The notes: generated by a model from the sequence alone, not told the origin. DNA of 64,000 nucleotides from Zhongshania aliphaticivorans (GCF_902705875.1 NZ_CACSIK010000001.1:419558-483557), one strand, 5' to 3'; counted from the stretch's first letter, positions 1 to 10,306 are shown. A program made the numbers and translations.

Positions 1-90
1 CCGGTGTATGCAAACCATACCGTTTACGATTTGAATGAATCTACTGGTCTAGCAAGTAGAATGTTAGTCACATTCTTTGCGGCGGAATAG
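1..90 (+). CDS. C-terminal end of an unidentified protein (partial, cut by left edge)
   Basis: A reading frame is open from the first base and gives 29 residues ending in ...RMLVTFFAAE before a TAG at 88-90. The next gene starts six bases later, which is ordinary operon spacing and supports this being the end of a real gene. The fragment is too short to identify a family. It could still be a chance open frame, since only about 90 bases are visible. Confidence 0.4.
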   Translation, partial: PVYANHTVYDLNESTGLASRMLVTFFAAE

Positions 91-96
91 CGAGCT

Positions 97-2202
97 ATGA
101 CGAGGGGAACCGATGTCGGTCAAATTTTTCCTATGGCTACTGTAGGGACAGTCTGTTCGCCTGAGGTCTATAGCAATCTCTATCCAACCCCTTTTCTTAT
201 TTTGAATGAAAAATGTCAGGTTCTTTATGCCAATGACGTGGCCAAGGCCGACATTGATGATCGTATTTGTCATGATTTGACGAGTATCAGGCGAGTTAGC
301 TTTCTGCGTTATTTAAAAAATGGCACGGCAGATTTTGTTAATTGGACACATGAAGATAATAGTCGGCCTCTTGAACTCAGGATCGTTTTCAAAAATGAGC
401 TTATGCGTTGTTTTGCCTATAAAAAACTCGTTGAGGATGACGGCTTTAAAACGATCCATCTCGCTTTGTTTGTTGTCGATGCAAAACACATACTTGATGC
501 CAAGTTTAATGCCCATAGGCTAGCTTATAGTCACACACAGCAGGCGATTTATATATCGGATGAGTCGGGCAAGGTAACGGATGCCAACGCTGCTTTTTGT
601 AGAATATATAAATACGCTGAGCGGGATGTAATCGGTCTAGATGAAGATGTATTGTTTGGCGGGGATAGTAGTCATAAGCGTTCCAAAGAGATTCTTCCTC
701 ATCTTTTGGAGTGGGGCTCGTGGAATGGGCGGATTGTTAGTCTTTGCAGTGACGGTGGTACTTTTCAGTCTTCTTTGAGTGCGGTCTTGGTAAAAAAAGA
801 CCAAGAGAATGAGTACTATATTCTTAATATTGTTGAGGATATTCAACGCCAGGTTAAGCTAGAGGAAAAGTTAACCCAGAATGCAGAAATTGACCCTTTA
901 ACAGGCTTGTATAATCGACTTGCCTTTAACAATCATTTTGACAGTGAATTTAAGCAATGTCAGCGAAGTGGCGAAGGCTTGTCATTGATTTTTATCGATC
1001 TTGATAAATTTAAAGCCTTAAATGATAAGTATGGTCACGATTATGGTGATGAACTGCTTGTGCATGTTGGTCAGAGGCTAAAGAAAAATTTAAAAAGTGC
1101 TGATTTTATTGCTCGACTTGGAGGGGATGAGTTCGTCATTATTATGCGGGGAATATTTTCTACCGAGACTCTTTCTATCATTGGCGAAAAGTTGATCGCG
1201 ACGTTGTCAGCACCCTTTAAACTAAAGGAAATCAGTTATCAGTGCACCTCTAGTATTGGTATAGCGCGTTACCCTGAGGATGCCGTGGTGGCGGAACGGT
1301 TAGTTCAGGCTGCCGATAATGCAATGTATCAATCAAAGAATGCAGGCCGAAATAGGTGCTGCTTTTTTGATGAGCAAGTTTACAAGTTGGCTAGCCTAAA
1401 AGAGGAGCGAATCAAGGAGATCGCCAAGGCTTTAACCGCTCGTGATATAAAAACCTATTTCCAACCCGTACACAACTTGCTTACTGGCGATATCATTGCA
1501 TTTGAGGCCCTTTCTAGGTGGGAGCGTGAGGGAGGGGATGTTCAGTTACCGGTTGAATACCTGCCGCTTATTGAAAATGATAAGCTAATGATCGAGCTAG
1601 GTCGGGGTGTGGCCAGACAGGTTTATCAATTTTGCCAGATATTAACTCGAATGAAGAAGCCCGCGGCTGTCTCTATGAATTTATCAGCCATACAGCTCCG
1701 TGCTGAAGAGTTTATCTCTGATGTAGAGATGTTATTTGGTAATAAGGGCGCTGAATTTTGCAGTAGAGTCTCTATTGAGATAACTGAACCCCTTATTCTT
1801 GATACTGACACGGTGATTAGTCAGAATATTACTCGACTTACTACATTGGGAATAAAGTTAACTCTTGATAGCTTTGGTAAAGATAATTCTTCAATCTATG
1901 CACTCAAGCAGTATGATTTTTCTACTGTTAAGATTGATCGAATTTTTTTACAATCACTTGGCGATGATAATTCTCAGGACGCGAAAATTCTCACGGGTTT
2001 GATTCAATTACTGCATAATCTCGATGTGGATATTATCTGTGAAGGGGTCGAAACTGAAGCGCATGTCCATTTTCTTCAGGATAGGGGGTGTTCTTTGGGT
2101 CAGGGATGGCTGTATTCTGAGGCAATGCCCATGAATAAAATTTTAGAGTATTATCGGCATACAGAGTATGGTCGCCTGCCTGTTAAAGGTGGTCCTTCTT
2201 GA
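97..2202 (+). CDS. PAS-GGDEF-EAL cyclic-di-GMP signalling protein
   Basis: A 701-residue protein with no membrane segment visible. A PAS-like sensor region spans about residues 140-250 and a divergent one may precede it. The GGDEF domain (about 262-425) has an intact GGDEF at 342-346, so it may make c-di-GMP. The inhibitory I-site position reads K333-S-A-D336 instead of RxxD. The EAL domain (about 435-690) keeps E470-A-L, the VKID lysine and EGVE, but the usual DDFG metal-binding motif reads D591-S-F-G, so one metal-ligand Asp is lost. Phosphodiesterase activity is therefore doubtful. The start at 97 follows the upstream stop closely; ATG at 133 is an alternative. It lies just upstream of a single-domain receiver, which may share its pathway. 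Confidence 0.9.
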   Translation: MTRGTDVGQIFPMATVGTVCSPEVYSNLYPTPFLILNEKCQVLYANDVAKADIDDRICHDLTSIRRVSFLRYLKNGTADFVNWTHEDNSRPLELRIVFKNELMRCFAYKKLVEDDGFKTIHLALFVVDAKHILDAKFNAHRLAYSHTQQAIYISDESGKVTDANAAFCRIYKYAERDVIGLDEDVLFGGDSSHKRSKEILPHLLEWGSWNGRIVSLCSDGGTFQSSLSAVLVKKDQENEYYILNIVEDIQRQVKLEEKLTQNAEIDPLTGLYNRLAFNNHFDSEFKQCQRSGEGLSLIFIDLDKFKALNDKYGHDYGDELLVHVGQRLKKNLKSADFIARLGGDEFVIIMRGIFSTETLSIIGEKLIATLSAPFKLKEISYQCTSSIGIARYPEDAVVAERLVQAADNAMYQSKNAGRNRCCFFDEQVYKLASLKEERIKEIAKALTARDIKTYFQPVHNLLTGDIIAFEALSRWEREGGDVQLPVEYLPLIENDKLMIELGRGVARQVYQFCQILTRMKKPAAVSMNLSAIQLRAEEFISDVEMLFGNKGAEFCSRVSIEITEPLILDTDTVISQNITRLTTLGIKLTLDSFGKDNSSIYALKQYDFSTVKIDRIFLQSLGDDNSQDAKILTGLIQLLHNLDVDIICEGVETEAHVHFLQDRGCSLGQGWLYSEAMPMNKILEYYRHTEYGRLPVKGGPS

Positions 2203-2265
2203 TTGTTCGTCTTACTATTATTATGGAGTTTTCTCCTGCGGCATCTTTGATCATGGAAGGTTATT

Positions 2266-2676
2266 TTGACTGAACAAAAAGCCAAAATATTAATTGTAGA
2301 CGACGAGCCCGCGTCGCTAGAAACACTTTGTGTCATGCTTGAGCATGGTTGCGATTTGATAAAAGCGACGACGGCCCAAGAGGGCTTGGACGCGCTTCTT
2401 TCACAGAATATTGATCTGGTTCTCTTGGATGTGGACTTGCCTGACCAGTCTGGTTTTGATGTGTGCAAGCAAATAAAGAGCAATTCTGAGACGGCAGCTG
2501 TACCTGTCATATTTCTAACTGGCTATGATGGCATTGTGTTTGAGGCCCAGGCATTTCAAGCTGGTGCGGTAGATTTTATAACCAAACCGGCTAGCCCTTA
2601 CCGTGTGTTAATGAGGGTAAACGCTCATCTTAAATCAGAGTATTACATTGAGCTAAATACAACGGTTGATGTTTAA
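2266..2676 (+). CDS. Stand-alone response-regulator receiver domain
   Basis: A 136-residue CheY-like protein consisting of one receiver domain. The acidic pair D12/D13, phosphoacceptor D55 (in LLDVDLPD), T85 and K107 are all present. There is no output domain, so it acts through protein contacts or as a phosphate shuttle. The start is TTG at 2266, preceded by GGAAGG five bases upstream; the nearby ATG is in another frame and stops after six codons. Its 3' end overlaps the convergent Hpt gene by four bases. An Hpt protein, an isolated receiver and a GGDEF/EAL protein side by side suggest a phosphorelay that controls c-di-GMP, which is inference. Confidence 0.9.
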   Translation: MTEQKAKILIVDDEPASLETLCVMLEHGCDLIKATTAQEGLDALLSQNIDLVLLDVDLPDQSGFDVCKQIKSNSETAAVPVIFLTGYDGIVFEAQAFQAGAVDFITKPASPYRVLMRVNAHLKSEYYIELNTTVDV

Positions 2677-3155
2677 CTTACGGCTACTAGGTGTTTTTCT
2701 AATAGGGCGATGGTAGTTTTTATTTCGAGTGTGAGTGGCTCTGTCGAGATGGTGGGGTGATTTAGGATCTCAGCTTCCATGCTACGGCTGATGGCTTCTA
2801 ATTTCGCAGCCCCGACGGCGCTAGCTGCGCCAGCAACTTTATGAAATAGCTGCCTTTTTTCTTCCTGTCTCATTATTTCCAAAGACTCTAAGCGATTTAG
2901 CTCTTCTTTTATTCCATTCAGAAAAGCCGTGATAATGCGTGTATAACCACTGTCTCCGACTTGGCTGTGGATACTTGCTGCCGCCTTAAATTCAGGGTGT
3001 GAAAAAATATCTGCTAATGCAGACGGTTGCTTATTGCTCGTGTTTTTACTCATTTTTCCGAGCGCCTTTTTTGGCCTGATGGTATTGAGTAAGTCAATAC
3101 TGGGCGTTTTAGCCAGCAAGCTGGATTGCTCTTTGTGTACTTCAGTGTACGCCAA
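2673..3155 (-). CDS. Histidine phosphotransfer (Hpt) domain protein
   Basis: A 160-residue protein with a C-terminal Hpt four-helix domain (about residues 55-155). The phosphorylatable histidine is likely H105 in LFHKVAGAASAVGA, which matches the family pattern HxxKGxxxxxGA with Ala in place of the usual Gly after the Lys-like position. The N-terminal 50 residues are polar and probably disordered. Start alternatives are the first ATG or M35. Hpt proteins relay phosphate between hybrid kinases and receivers; the adjacent single receiver is the obvious partner, although no hybrid kinase is in view. The two genes converge and overlap by four bases. Confidence 0.75.
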   Translation of the reverse strand: MAYTEVHKEQSSLLAKTPSIDLLNTIRPKKALGKMSKNTSNKQPSALADIFSHPEFKAAASIHSQVGDSGYTRIITAFLNGIKEELNRLESLEIMRQEEKRQLFHKVAGAASAVGAAKLEAISRSMEAEILNHPTISTEPLTLEIKTTIALLEKHLVAVS

Positions 3156-3242
3156 TAAATAGTAATTAGCTCAGTACATTTCGGCAGGCTATGTAGCTGG
3201 GAGGTTGGACTTATTGTGGCGGGAGTGGCTTGTTATTAATGA

Positions 3243-3276
3243 ACATGACTGCCGCTTTTTAGTGTGGCAGTCATGT
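3243..3276 (-). terminator. Hairpin downstream of the TonB receptor gene
   Basis: An 11-bp perfect inverted repeat (ACATGACTGCC / GGCAGTCATGT) with a 12-base loop lies just past the receptor stop codon. The T-run on the minus strand is weak (TTCATT), so termination may be partial. Confidence 0.6.
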
Positions 3277-3289
3277 CTTTACAAAATGA

Positions 3290-5725
3290 TCAGAAGCGGT
3301 AGGTTACTTCTGCTCCATAGCTGCGCGGTGGGCCTGCCAAGTAGTTGTCATGACCGAAGCCTGCCTGCAGGTTAATTGCGTAACTATCGTACTCTTTGTC
3401 CATTATGTTTTTCACCCATAAAGACACTGAGTAGCTGTCATCACTGGCGTGCCAGCTTGTACGTGCATTATATAGCCAGTAGGCATCTTGACGAATTTCA
3501 CCGTAGCCGTATTGGTCATTGTAAGCGCTATACCACTGATCGTCTTGGAAGTTGCCGTTAACGTTTGCCGTGAGGTAGCCCGCGTCGGTAACCCAGATAT
3601 CGTAATCGAGCGAGATGCTGTAGTTAAACTTAGGGGCAGAAATGAGCTCGTTGCCACTGAGGTCAACGCGGTCATCTGCGTCGGCGATAGTTTCGGTATT
3701 CGCCAAAGTCAGCTCAGAGAACTCTGTTTGCAGATAGCCGAAGCCAATTTGCAAGGTCAGTTTTTCTGTTAAACGAGCCCATAACTCGGCTTCCGCACCG
3801 GCAATTTGTGAGCTGCCAGCGTTTTCTAGGAAGTTTGAAAAGCCAACAACGTTGATAAACTGCTGGTCGGTATAATCATAGGAAAATAGCGCTGCGTTTA
3901 AGCGCATGCTGTTGTCGAGAAGATCGGCTTTAAAGCCAACTTCAAAGGCGTCTATGTATTCAGGTGAGGCATACGCCGTTTCAATGGGGCGCTCTAAGTA
4001 GTAAGCGCCGCCGTTGAAGCTACCACTTCGGTAACCATGGCTCGCACTGACGTAGACCATGACGTCTTCATTGATGCGATAGTCTAGGCCAATTTTACCC
4101 GTCCACTCCGCTTCGTTGGCTTCAAGCTCTGGAGCAGAATCAAGTGTGTAAGCGCCATGGGTGTAGCCAATATTAAGCAGGTTCGCCAGTAACGTTGGAT
4201 CACCAAGAATATCGATAAGTTGTGATTGCGATAAAGGTAATGAGATGTAGGCATCGTCTACGCCGGTAGTGTTGCCAGGGACGTAGGTGCCTCTAGGGCT
4301 GCCGTCATAACCTACACGTGAAATATTGAAGTAGGTTTGCTTGTTGCCATCTTTGGTGTATCTCAAGCCCAGATCCATACCAAAGCGATCACTAAAATCA
4401 AAACGCATTTGCGAGTAAGCCGCTAAGCTGGTTTTTTGAGTCTCCATGCGCTGATCGAGCATGCCGTAATCGAGCAGGAATGGATACTGCTGAGCAGTGT
4501 CAGGCTTTGCAACGCCAACACGCACATCGGGTGGTGTGTCGAAGATGTCATAGATATTGTGCATATACTGGTCTTCGTAGCCGAAATAGACACCAGCAAT
4601 GATATTAAACATGCCATCGAACTCAGATGAGAAGCGCAGGTCTTGGCTGTAGCCAATGGTGTCTGAAGACCACGTAATGGTCAGTAGGTCGTTGGGTGAG
4701 CCATCGGTGTCGGCTTTTTGATAATAGTCAGCATCGTAGTATGACGACACCGATGTAATCGAGTAATTGTCGCCGGCGAAAGTTACCGTCAGGCCAGCAA
4801 TATCCGTGTTGGTGATGAGCGCGCCGACTTCATTGGCTTCCGTTTCGTGGAAGTCGAGGTCGCGGCTTTGACGAGAGTAGCCGTTGTAATCTGAGTCTGG
4901 TGAACCTAAAAGGTCTGTTCGGCCTTCGTTACGAGCAGGCGTGCTTAAGGCGTCATTGCCGGATTTAGTGTATTTAAACACCACATCCCAAGTATCGTTA
5001 GGTGCGAAGTGAAGTGCGAGGCGCCCACCTTGAAAATCAGTTTGGCCGCCGTTCTCATCGCGGCCGACGATGTCGACATAGCCTTCGTCACGCTTAAAGC
5101 TTAGCGCTCCTCGAGCAGAGAGAATACCGTCGATAAGCTGGGTTTCTACACCAGCTTCAGCGCTAGTTGCATTGTAGCTTCCTGCTCCAAGTTTGATGTA
5201 GTTGCTTGGCTCGTCATTAAATTGCGGTGTACGAGTAATAATATTGATTGCACCGCCGGTAGTATTTTTACCGTACAGCGTGCCCTGCGGTCCGCGCAAG
5301 ACTTCTAAGCGTTCGATGTCGAAAAAGTTGGCACCGTGGCTATACACAGGGGCAAGATAGGTTTCGTCAACGTAGACCCCAATAGGGCTGGCTTGGTTTG
5401 AGCTGTAATCAGACATGCTGACGCCGCGAATAGCAAAGATGGGCTGGATGTCACCATAAGGGCCGCTGACCTGCATATTTGGTACTTGGGCTGAAATGTC
5501 GCTGGCGTTTTCGAAGCCGTATTTGTCGAGTTGATTGCCGGTAAGGCCGGTGACTGCGACAGGGATATCCTGGGTGCTTTGGCTGCGTTTTTGCGCAGTA
5601 ACCAAGACTTCTTCAAGCATGGGGGCGGCATAAGCGCTATTGATAGAGCTAGCTATGGCTAGGCAAATGCCCGCGTGTAGAAGATGACGGCGATTTTTAA
5701 GTTCAGGCGAAAGACGTTGCTGCAT
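3290..5725 (-). CDS. TonB-dependent outer-membrane receptor
   Basis: An 811-residue receptor. A signal peptide ends near residue 34 (SAYAA). The TonB box EEVLVTAQ is at 38-45, the plug domain is at about 50-165 (with VLRGPQGTLYGKNTTGGAIN), and a long beta-barrel ends in ...GAEVTYRF with the terminal Phe needed for barrel insertion. The N-terminal style (EEVLVTAQKR, SQSTQDIPVAV) is that of the large family of marine and sphingomonad receptors for organic compounds, not classic siderophore receptors. The substrate cannot be read from sequence. A strong AAGGAA ribosome site precedes ATG 5725. The divergent-facing region holds a direct repeat suited to the neighbouring AraC regulator. Confidence 0.93.
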   Translation of the reverse strand: MQQRLSPELKNRRHLLHAGICLAIASSINSAYAAPMLEEVLVTAQKRSQSTQDIPVAVTGLTGNQLDKYGFENASDISAQVPNMQVSGPYGDIQPIFAIRGVSMSDYSSNQASPIGVYVDETYLAPVYSHGANFFDIERLEVLRGPQGTLYGKNTTGGAINIITRTPQFNDEPSNYIKLGAGSYNATSAEAGVETQLIDGILSARGALSFKRDEGYVDIVGRDENGGQTDFQGGRLALHFAPNDTWDVVFKYTKSGNDALSTPARNEGRTDLLGSPDSDYNGYSRQSRDLDFHETEANEVGALITNTDIAGLTVTFAGDNYSITSVSSYYDADYYQKADTDGSPNDLLTITWSSDTIGYSQDLRFSSEFDGMFNIIAGVYFGYEDQYMHNIYDIFDTPPDVRVGVAKPDTAQQYPFLLDYGMLDQRMETQKTSLAAYSQMRFDFSDRFGMDLGLRYTKDGNKQTYFNISRVGYDGSPRGTYVPGNTTGVDDAYISLPLSQSQLIDILGDPTLLANLLNIGYTHGAYTLDSAPELEANEAEWTGKIGLDYRINEDVMVYVSASHGYRSGSFNGGAYYLERPIETAYASPEYIDAFEVGFKADLLDNSMRLNAALFSYDYTDQQFINVVGFSNFLENAGSSQIAGAEAELWARLTEKLTLQIGFGYLQTEFSELTLANTETIADADDRVDLSGNELISAPKFNYSISLDYDIWVTDAGYLTANVNGNFQDDQWYSAYNDQYGYGEIRQDAYWLYNARTSWHASDDSYSVSLWVKNIMDKEYDSYAINLQAGFGHDNYLAGPPRSYGAEVTYRF

Positions 5726-5818
5726 GAGTTCTTCCTTTTAAACGATAACGGAGATTGGTTATGCATTAGAGTTTTTTGTGCGTGGAGAATGCCGAAATTC
5801 TGCTGCATTAAATTGTCT

Positions 5819-5848
5819 TTTGATGACGTATTTTTATCATTTGATGAC
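5819..5848 (-). promoter_or_regulatory. Direct repeat TTTGATGAC x2, candidate AraC-type operator
   Basis: The 9-mer TTTGATGAC occurs at 5819-5827 and again at 5840-5848. The 21-bp offset is two helical turns, as expected for two AraC-family subunits on one DNA face. It lies about 95-125 bases upstream of the receptor start and downstream (3' side) of the AraC gene. A near match to its complement, GTCATCTAA, occurs at 6974-6982 in front of the AraC gene. Binding by that regulator is inference. Confidence 0.45.
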
Positions 5849-5924
5849 ATGGGCAATGGTTATTTTCCCATATCGCTTTAATTTTTTTATAACGAGCATA
5901 TTTAGTGTAGCTATGCCTTATTTT

Positions 5925-6941
5925 TTATTTTGCTGGTTTGTATAGCGATTTACGATACGTATTAGGCGTAACCCCAAACCAGCGTTTTACGGCGCGATTG
6001 AACGAGCTTTGTTCTTGGTAGCCAAGTATTCCAGCAATTTGGGCCATTGGCATACGACGTTCAGCTAGAAAGTTTTGCGCATCCTGCTTTCTTATGTTGT
6101 CGACCATGTCGGCAAAAATATGGCCTTCTTCTTTTAGTCGTCGCTGTAAGGTGCGTTGATGCATAAACAGTTCATTCGCTACGGTTTTGATATTGCAGCA
6201 CTGGGTTGGAAGTAAGCGGCTAATGATGAAGTTAGTCTGTTCAATAAAGCTTAATGGTGAGCTTCCGCTTTTCTTTATGACGTAGTTGGCGATGACGTCC
6301 CGTTGAAACGCGTCAGCGGTACGAATAGGGAAATCAAATTGCTCTGGCGTTAATACCAGTGCATTGCACTCCTGATTAAAAAGTACTGGGCATCCAAAGT
6401 GTCGTTTATAGGTTTTTAAATCTAAGGCTCTACTGTGCCGAAATAATACCGCTTCCGGTTTTTTCCGGTTTTCAGTGAGGATGGCGTGAATATTTGCCAT
6501 TAAGCCAATACACATTTCCACAGTTTGATGGCGGTATGGGAAGTCACTTACATTGATATCTAGTATCATTCTGGGGAATTGGGGGGCCGACGTGTCGTCT
6601 AGGCCAAGTGTAATTGCAGGGCTGTGATGGGAGATATAGCGTGCAATGCAAAATAGTGCGTCGCCGACAGTGCTTGATGTTCTGGCCATAATTGCAATGG
6701 GGCCAAGGGTTTCCATATTTTGTTTTTCAGACAGGCGCAAGCCAAAATCGGGGCATTGTAGTTTTTCTGCGGAAGCTTCTAGCAGCTGCATTAAGCTGTG
6801 AAAGAAAATAAGATAGTTAAGGTCGTCGAGGCGGTCAGGGTCGATATTAAATTGTAATAGCAGGGGTTCAGGTTCTGCGCCAAGCTCGCGAACAAGTTCT
6901 TTGTATCCGCTGATAGCTGATGTGCGTATCAAAGGGCGCAT
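5925..6941 (-). CDS. AraC-family transcriptional regulator (OruR/ArgR-like architecture)
   Basis: A 338-residue regulator with an N-terminal ligand-binding region of the Arabinose_bd (PF12625) kind over about residues 15-200. The C-terminal double helix-turn-helix spans about 240-332; it includes ...HQRTLQRRLKEEG and the family signature around AQIAGILGYQEQSSFNRAVKRWFGVTP. It sits between the TonB receptor and the divergent beta-propeller gene, so it probably controls one or both. Its effector is unknown. The start ATG 6941 places the protein at normal length for this subfamily. Confidence 0.9.
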   Translation of the reverse strand: MRPLIRTSAISGYKELVRELGAEPEPLLLQFNIDPDRLDDLNYLIFFHSLMQLLEASAEKLQCPDFGLRLSEKQNMETLGPIAIMARTSSTVGDALFCIARYISHHSPAITLGLDDTSAPQFPRMILDINVSDFPYRHQTVEMCIGLMANIHAILTENRKKPEAVLFRHSRALDLKTYKRHFGCPVLFNQECNALVLTPEQFDFPIRTADAFQRDVIANYVIKKSGSSPLSFIEQTNFIISRLLPTQCCNIKTVANELFMHQRTLQRRLKEEGHIFADMVDNIRKQDAQNFLAERRMPMAQIAGILGYQEQSSFNRAVKRWFGVTPNTYRKSLYKPAK

Positions 6942-6981
6942 AGGTTTACATCCTGAGAATTAACGAGCATGTTGTCATCTA

Positions 6982-6997
6982 ATGCTAAAATTAGCAT
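6982..6997. promoter_or_regulatory. Palindrome ATGCTAA-aa-TTAGCAT between divergent genes
   Basis: A 7-bp perfect inverted repeat with a 2-base centre lies in the 164-base divergent intergenic region between the AraC gene and the beta-propeller gene. It could be an operator or a small hairpin. There is no independent support for function. Confidence 0.3.
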
Positions 6998-7105
6998 AGC
7001 GCTATTATTATTCGGTTTCCAGTACTTGATGTTGTAGTGCGAGATGATAGTGGCTGCCAAAAGGTGTGCTGAAAGTAATTATTAATAACGATAAGAGAGA
7101 AAGGA

Positions 7106-8197
7106 ATGGGATATTTTATTCGTGGTTTCGCCATTGCGTGTCTGTTAGTGATTATTGTTGGCTTGGCGCTGTATGCCCGCTCGCCAATTGATGCCGTGGC
7201 TTTTGAAGCGCCAATAGAAAATGGCTTAACAGGCGAGTTTGCGTCTAATGAGCGTTTGGCTGAGGTGGCCACCTATTTACGTGCTTATGGCACTGGCCCA
7301 GAGGATATTGTTCAAGGGCCTAATGGCGAGTTTTACACTGGTTATCAAGATGGCCGTATTGTGCGGTTTAACGTCAGTGAAGGGCGAGTGCTTAGCGGTT
7401 CGCTTGAGGAGTTTATCAATACAGGCGGTCGACCTTTAGGTATGGCATTTGACCATGCGGGAAACCTAGTCGTTGCGGACGCCTTTGAAGGGCTGTTGTC
7501 GGTATCGCCCGCAGGAGAGGTGACTAAGCTAGTTGCGTATTCTGACGATCCTACATTGCGTTTTATTGATGATGTGGATATTGCTGGCGATGGCACTATT
7601 TGGTTTAGCGATGCCTCGGGCAGGTTTGGTTTGCATGATTATATCTATGATTTAGTTGAGGCCAGCGCGACTGGGCGCCTACTGAGTTATACGCCATCAA
7701 CGGGCAAAACTAAGGTGCATTTAACCGGTTTGTATTTTGCCAATGGTGTGGCTCTTGGGCCAGATGATAAGTGGGTGCTGGTTAATGAAACCGGCGCGTC
7801 GCGAATAACCCGATTGTGGTTGACGGGGGCAGTGGCGGGAAGCCACGATGTTTTTATAGAGAACTTGCCAGGCATGCCAGATAACATAAGTTTTAATGGT
7901 GTGGATACGTTTTGGGTAGCGATGCCCGCTTTGCGAAGTAAAGAAATAGATGCCCTAGCGCAATTCCCTTTTGTTCGTAAACTGGTGGGTGGATTGCCAG
8001 CATCATTGCTAGTGCCATCTAGCAAATTGGGGTTTGTTATGGGTTTAGGTATTGATGGTGAGGTCAAGTTTAATCTTCAGTCTGCAAGCGGGGTTTATCA
8101 CACTGTAACCAGTGTTAATGAGTATGATGGTTATGTCTGGCTGGGCAGTTTAGCAATGCCATCAATTGCTGCCTTTCCTAAAGCGCTTGTTCATTAA
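7106..8197 (+). CDS. SMP-30/strictosidine-synthase-like beta-propeller hydrolase, membrane anchored
   Basis: A 363-residue protein. Residues 1-25 form a single N-terminal hydrophobic segment (signal anchor), so the rest is periplasmic. The body is a six-bladed propeller of the SMP-30/gluconolactonase/strictosidine-synthase group. Visible motifs are GPNGEFYTGYQDGRI, RPLGMAFDHAGNLVVADA, FANGVALGPDDKWVLVNET and the closing GYVWLGSL. Members are metal-dependent lactonases or esterases, or eukaryotic APMAP-like proteins. The ribosome site GAGAGAAAGGA precedes ATG 7106. Together with the TonB receptor and AraC gene it suggests uptake and hydrolysis of an organic ester or lactone, which is inference. 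Confidence 0.82.
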   Translation: MGYFIRGFAIACLLVIIVGLALYARSPIDAVAFEAPIENGLTGEFASNERLAEVATYLRAYGTGPEDIVQGPNGEFYTGYQDGRIVRFNVSEGRVLSGSLEEFINTGGRPLGMAFDHAGNLVVADAFEGLLSVSPAGEVTKLVAYSDDPTLRFIDDVDIAGDGTIWFSDASGRFGLHDYIYDLVEASATGRLLSYTPSTGKTKVHLTGLYFANGVALGPDDKWVLVNETGASRITRLWLTGAVAGSHDVFIENLPGMPDNISFNGVDTFWVAMPALRSKEIDALAQFPFVRKLVGGLPASLLVPSSKLGFVMGLGIDGEVKFNLQSASGVYHTVTSVNEYDGYVWLGSLAMPSIAAFPKALVH

Positions 8198-8203
8198 TCT
8201 AGT

Positions 8204-8235
8204 TAGCGTGTGCCGGTTTTATCCACCACACGCTA
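8204..8235. terminator. Hairpin between convergent genes
   Basis: A 9-bp inverted repeat TAGCGTGTG / CACACGCTA with a 14-base loop lies between the propeller gene and the convergent S-formylglutathione hydrolase gene. It has no strong T-run, so termination strength is uncertain. Confidence 0.4.
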
Positions 8236-8239
8236 GTGA

Positions 8240-9079
8240 TTAAGTACGCAAATAACTGGCGTGAAACCTCAGGTGCTCTTCAATAAAGCTGGCGATAAAG
8301 TAATAGCTATGATCGTAGCCGTCGTGGCTATTTAGCTCCAAGGGATATCCGCTGGCCTTTGCCGCAGCAACAAGCGTTTCAGGTTTTAATTGTTCTTCTA
8401 AGAAGGGGTCGGCGTTTCCTTGTTCAACTTTAGCCGGCAAAAATTGTTGTGCTGTGCGCATTAATTCGCTGGCGTCGTGTGCTAGCCATTGGCTTTTGTC
8501 ATTGCCTAAGTATTGTGAAAAAGCCTTTTCTCCCCATGGGCAATTAACAGGGTTGCTTATGGGGCTAAATGCAGACACAGACTGATATTGAAGTGGGTTT
8601 TTAAGCGCGATAGTAAGCGCGCCATGCCCGCCCATGGAGTGTCCGGAAATTGACTTGCGATCAGAGATGGGAAAGCTGGCTTCTATTAATGCGGGTAATT
8701 CTTCCACAACGTAATCGTACATGCGGTAGTGGCGATTCCAAGGCGCTTGGCTGGCATTCACGTAAAAGCCGGCACCAGTCCCTAAATCGTAGCTATCATT
8801 GTCGGCAACATCATCGCCTCGTGGGCTGGTGTCAGGGGCAATAATCGCTATGCCAAGTTCGGCGGCCACTCGCTGAGCGCCGCTTTTTTGCATAAAATTT
8901 TCATCGCTACAGGTTAGGCCAGACAGCCAGTATACAGCGGGTACTTTTGTGCCGTCAGACGCTTGGGGCGGCAGAAAAATGGCAAACCGCATGTCGCAAT
9001 TAAGCACCGCAGAGCGGTGGCTATATTGCTTATGCCAGCCGCCAAAAGTTTTATTACTACTTATGTTTTCAATATTCAT
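8240..9079 (-). CDS. fghA: S-formylglutathione hydrolase
   Basis: A 279-residue esterase-D-type alpha/beta hydrolase that hydrolyses S-formylglutathione to formate and glutathione, the second step of formaldehyde detoxification. The nucleophile is S148 in GHSMGGHGA. The oxyanion region is [13 protein letters not shown], and the C-terminal DHSYYFI supplies the catalytic His. Length equals the usual 275-285. It lies 48 bases downstream of the class III alcohol dehydrogenase gene on the same strand, the standard two-gene operon. AGGAA precedes ATG 9079. Confidence 0.96.
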   Translation of the reverse strand: MNIENISSNKTFGGWHKQYSHRSAVLNCDMRFAIFLPPQASDGTKVPAVYWLSGLTCSDENFMQKSGAQRVAAELGIAIIAPDTSPRGDDVADNDSYDLGTGAGFYVNASQAPWNRHYRMYDYVVEELPALIEASFPISDRKSISGHSMGGHGALTIALKNPLQYQSVSAFSPISNPVNCPWGEKAFSQYLGNDKSQWLAHDASELMRTAQQFLPAKVEQGNADPFLEEQLKPETLVAAAKASGYPLELNSHDGYDHSYYFIASFIEEHLRFHASYLRT

Positions 9080-9127
9080 AAGGTCATTCCTGCCCGATGG
9101 GCATGTCCTTTTGCTTTGTTGTTAGGG

Positions 9128-10306
<1,179 letters not shown>

